Source: Nocardiopsis sp. ATB16-24 (GTDB lineage: Bacteria; Actinomycetota; Actinomycetes; Streptosporangiales; Streptosporangiaceae). From it: a DNA stretch of 64,000 bases. Below the pieces are notes generated by a model, which saw only the letters and a program-made list of their open reading frames with translations, was not told where the DNA came from and searched no databases. The stretch's first letter is position 1, and every line of letters starts with the position of its first letter. The position numbers and the translations under genes were made by a program. Below, piece by piece: positions 62,905 to 64,000 of the stretch. Where the stretch lies: positions 235,148-299,147 of the forward strand of contig NZ_JASCXJ010000005.1 of the NCBI RefSeq assembly GCF_030271535.1. Direction: 5' to 3'.

Positions 62905-62939
62905 AGGGGCGTGGCGGCGGGGGCCGCCGCGCCCTTTTT
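62905..62939 (+). terminator. Intrinsic terminator after the kinase gene
   Basis: GGGCGTGGCGGC / GCCGCCGCGCCC with one G-T pair, followed by TTTTT. Eight nucleotides after the stop; the clearest canonical terminator in the window. Confidence 0.88.
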
Positions 62940-63876
62940 CGTTCCCTGCGGGCTGGCCCCTTCATGGGGATGTCAGGGCGTGTCCGGATGTCATGGTCCG
63001 CTCTCTTGGCGCATGGGCTGCCCGTGCTTCTCCGCTCCGGGCAAGGGACGTGATGCCGTGCGCGTGGATTTTCCTGCCGAGCCCCCGTTGTGGAGGTAGC
63101 GGGATCCTGTTAATTTGCCGGTATCCGATCGTGGGAGCGTTCCCATGCTCCCCAAGTCCATCGCCCACGGGGATGTGGGCCTGCCGCCGGCCGAGTCGGG
63201 GCGGCACAGCGTCCACGGAGGGCCGGGAGCCGCTGGGGAGGCCTCCAGGCCCTCCATGACCGTTCCGACGTCCTTTTGCGACTTTCCGTTCCGTTCCTGG
63301 AGGCGGCGGCCCGACCCTGCGCCACGGGGCCGGGCCGCCGCCGTGTCCGGCCCGTTCGGTGTGCGGGTGCCACGGCGGTGGGCAGACCGCGTCCATGGAG
63401 GGGTCGCCGGACCCCGGGTCGGCGGCCTGGAGAAGGTCCACAGCGGGGGAGACCGGGCGATGAAGGCCGTGCGCGACCCGATCTTCGCACCGGACGGTCC
63501 GGTTCGCCCCGCCCGGCCTCTCCGGCCGTGGCAAGGGTCGCCCGCCTCAAGCGCGTCGTCGGCCTCATGCCGCTCACCGGCGGCACTGTGACTCGCCCGA
63601 AGGCGTCGTGCCCGGCGGCGGCACCGGCTCTCGCCGGGGCCACGTCGGTGCTTGACCCAAGGTCGGGCCGGTGCGTCCCCTGGAGGGTCGAGCTGGATGA
63701 TGTACTCGGTGTCGGTGATCGCCGCGATCCACGGTCGGGGAGGCAGGACCCGTGCCGGGGCGTCCAGGTCGCGGTCGCGGGCCTCGTGGTCACCCGATCC
63801 GCTGCGTTCGGGCGGGAGCCGATGTGAGACCCCGGAGTGGACGTGGAGAAGGGGTCCTTCCTAGCGTGGGCATATG
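62940..63876. other. Non-coding region (about 940 bp) before the right-edge RNA
   Basis: No gene I can support. A perfect 12-bp hairpin GGCGGCGGCCCG / CGGGCCGCCGCC with a 17-nt loop is at 63302-63342. A minus-strand stretch around 63650-63820 reads somewhat protein-like (RPWIAAITDTEYIIQ) but has no start and soon degrades into Arg-rich sequence, so it may be a gene remnant. Confidence 0.35.
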
Positions 63877-64000
63877 GTGCGTCCTGAAAGCTGTGTCAGG
63901 CCAGCGGGTGTAAGTCCCGTCCGGGTAAGCGCCGGAGCGCCCGGTAGCAGGCCCCAGCCGTGCGGGGAGACCCGCCCGGCCGAGCGGGGTGTCAAAGGCC
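63877..64000 (+). ncRNA. Structured RNA, probable 5' end of a group II intron (runs off the right edge)
   Basis: Begins GTGCGTCCTGAAAG, matching the GUGYG 5' splice-site consensus of bacterial group II introns. It continues with GCGGG-TGTAAGT-CCCGT, CCGGG/CCCGG, and GCGGG-GAGA-CCCGC (GNRA-like tetraloop) hairpins as expected of domain I. No long frame is open here. The intron-encoded reverse transcriptase, if present, would lie beyond 64000. Other structured RNAs are possible, but the cobalamin-riboswitch consensus was not found. Confidence 0.55.

Noticed and set aside
63640..63830. Possible small minus-strand gene containing RPWIAAITDTEYIIQ
   Set aside because: No start codon with ribosome-binding site and rapid loss of protein-like character; recorded only as a possible remnant.
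63877..64000. Cobalamin riboswitch at the right edge
   Set aside because: The B12-box core (GCCACTG and related blocks) is absent; the GTGCG start and hairpin set fit a group II intron better.
1..64000. tRNA or rRNA genes and CRISPR arrays
   Set aside because: No cloverleaf-like, rRNA-like or regularly spaced repeat sequence was noticed by eye; a covariance search would be needed to exclude a tRNA fully.

Overview
The window is high-GC actinomycete DNA. G and C dominate third codon positions, GTG and TTG starts are common, and many genes look leaderless, with a TANNNT-like -10 box 6-7 nt before the start codon. Gene content (Ku, TreY/TreZ, PucR regulators, an Erm methyltransferase, DUF4916, an Rv3235-like protein) fits a filamentous actinobacterium. 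A Nocardiopsis-like host is my guess from overall style, not a proven assignment. The segment is chromosomal in character. No phage block, CRISPR array, tRNA or rRNA was seen; the one mobile-element signal is at the extreme right edge.

Layout. 0-4.3 kb: partial SNF2-type helicase, UMF1-family MFS transporter, glycerophosphodiester phosphodiesterase, Rv3235-like protein. 4.6-11.4 kb: S9 peptidase, secreted NlpC/P60 cell-wall hydrolase, family-2 glycosyltransferase, lone PstS lipoprotein. 11.5-16.8 kb: treY and treZ with an RlmA-family 23S rRNA methyltransferase between them. 16.8-21.4 kb: resistance-flavoured block with an Erm dimethyltransferase behind a roughly 320-nt leader that holds a candidate regulatory peptide, a broken SAM methyltransferase, an APH-family phosphotransferase, and an MFS exporter divergent from an ArsR-type regulator. 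21.5-32.9 kb: membrane-stress-like genes (zinc-ribbon membrane protein plus SPFH/GYF protein; STAS protein; two PH-domain membrane proteins; second SPFH protein plus ribbon-helix-helix protein), with DUF6351, PPOX-family, P-loop kinase and DUF4916 genes among them. 33-39 kb: FAD dehydrogenase, zinc alcohol dehydrogenase, Ku, DDAH-type hydrolase, TetR regulator. 39-57 kb: nitrogen scavenging (NCS1 permease, agmatinase-family ureohydrolase, two PucR regulators, GAF regulator, aminotransferase, D-Ala-D-Ala ligase, frameshifted NCS2 purine permease, three-subunit xanthine dehydrogenase operon with an embedded 8-oxoguanine deaminase). 57-64 kb: pentapeptide protein, DUF421 protein, truncated APH remnant ending in a 53-bp palindrome, GH10 xylanase, membrane Ser/Thr kinase, a long non-coding stretch, and an RNA that looks like the 5' end of a group II intron.

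How it fits together. TreY and TreZ make trehalose from maltodextrin. RlmA- and Erm-type enzymes target neighbouring macrolide-site nucleotides of 23S rRNA. The xdh operon with the 8-oxoguanine deaminase turns purines and oxidised guanine into urate, probably under the divergent PucR. The ureohydrolase, NCS1 permease and second PucR look like uptake and hydrolysis of a guanidino or related nitrogen compound. Strong hairpins, several of them perfect long palindromes, separate most convergent gene pairs.
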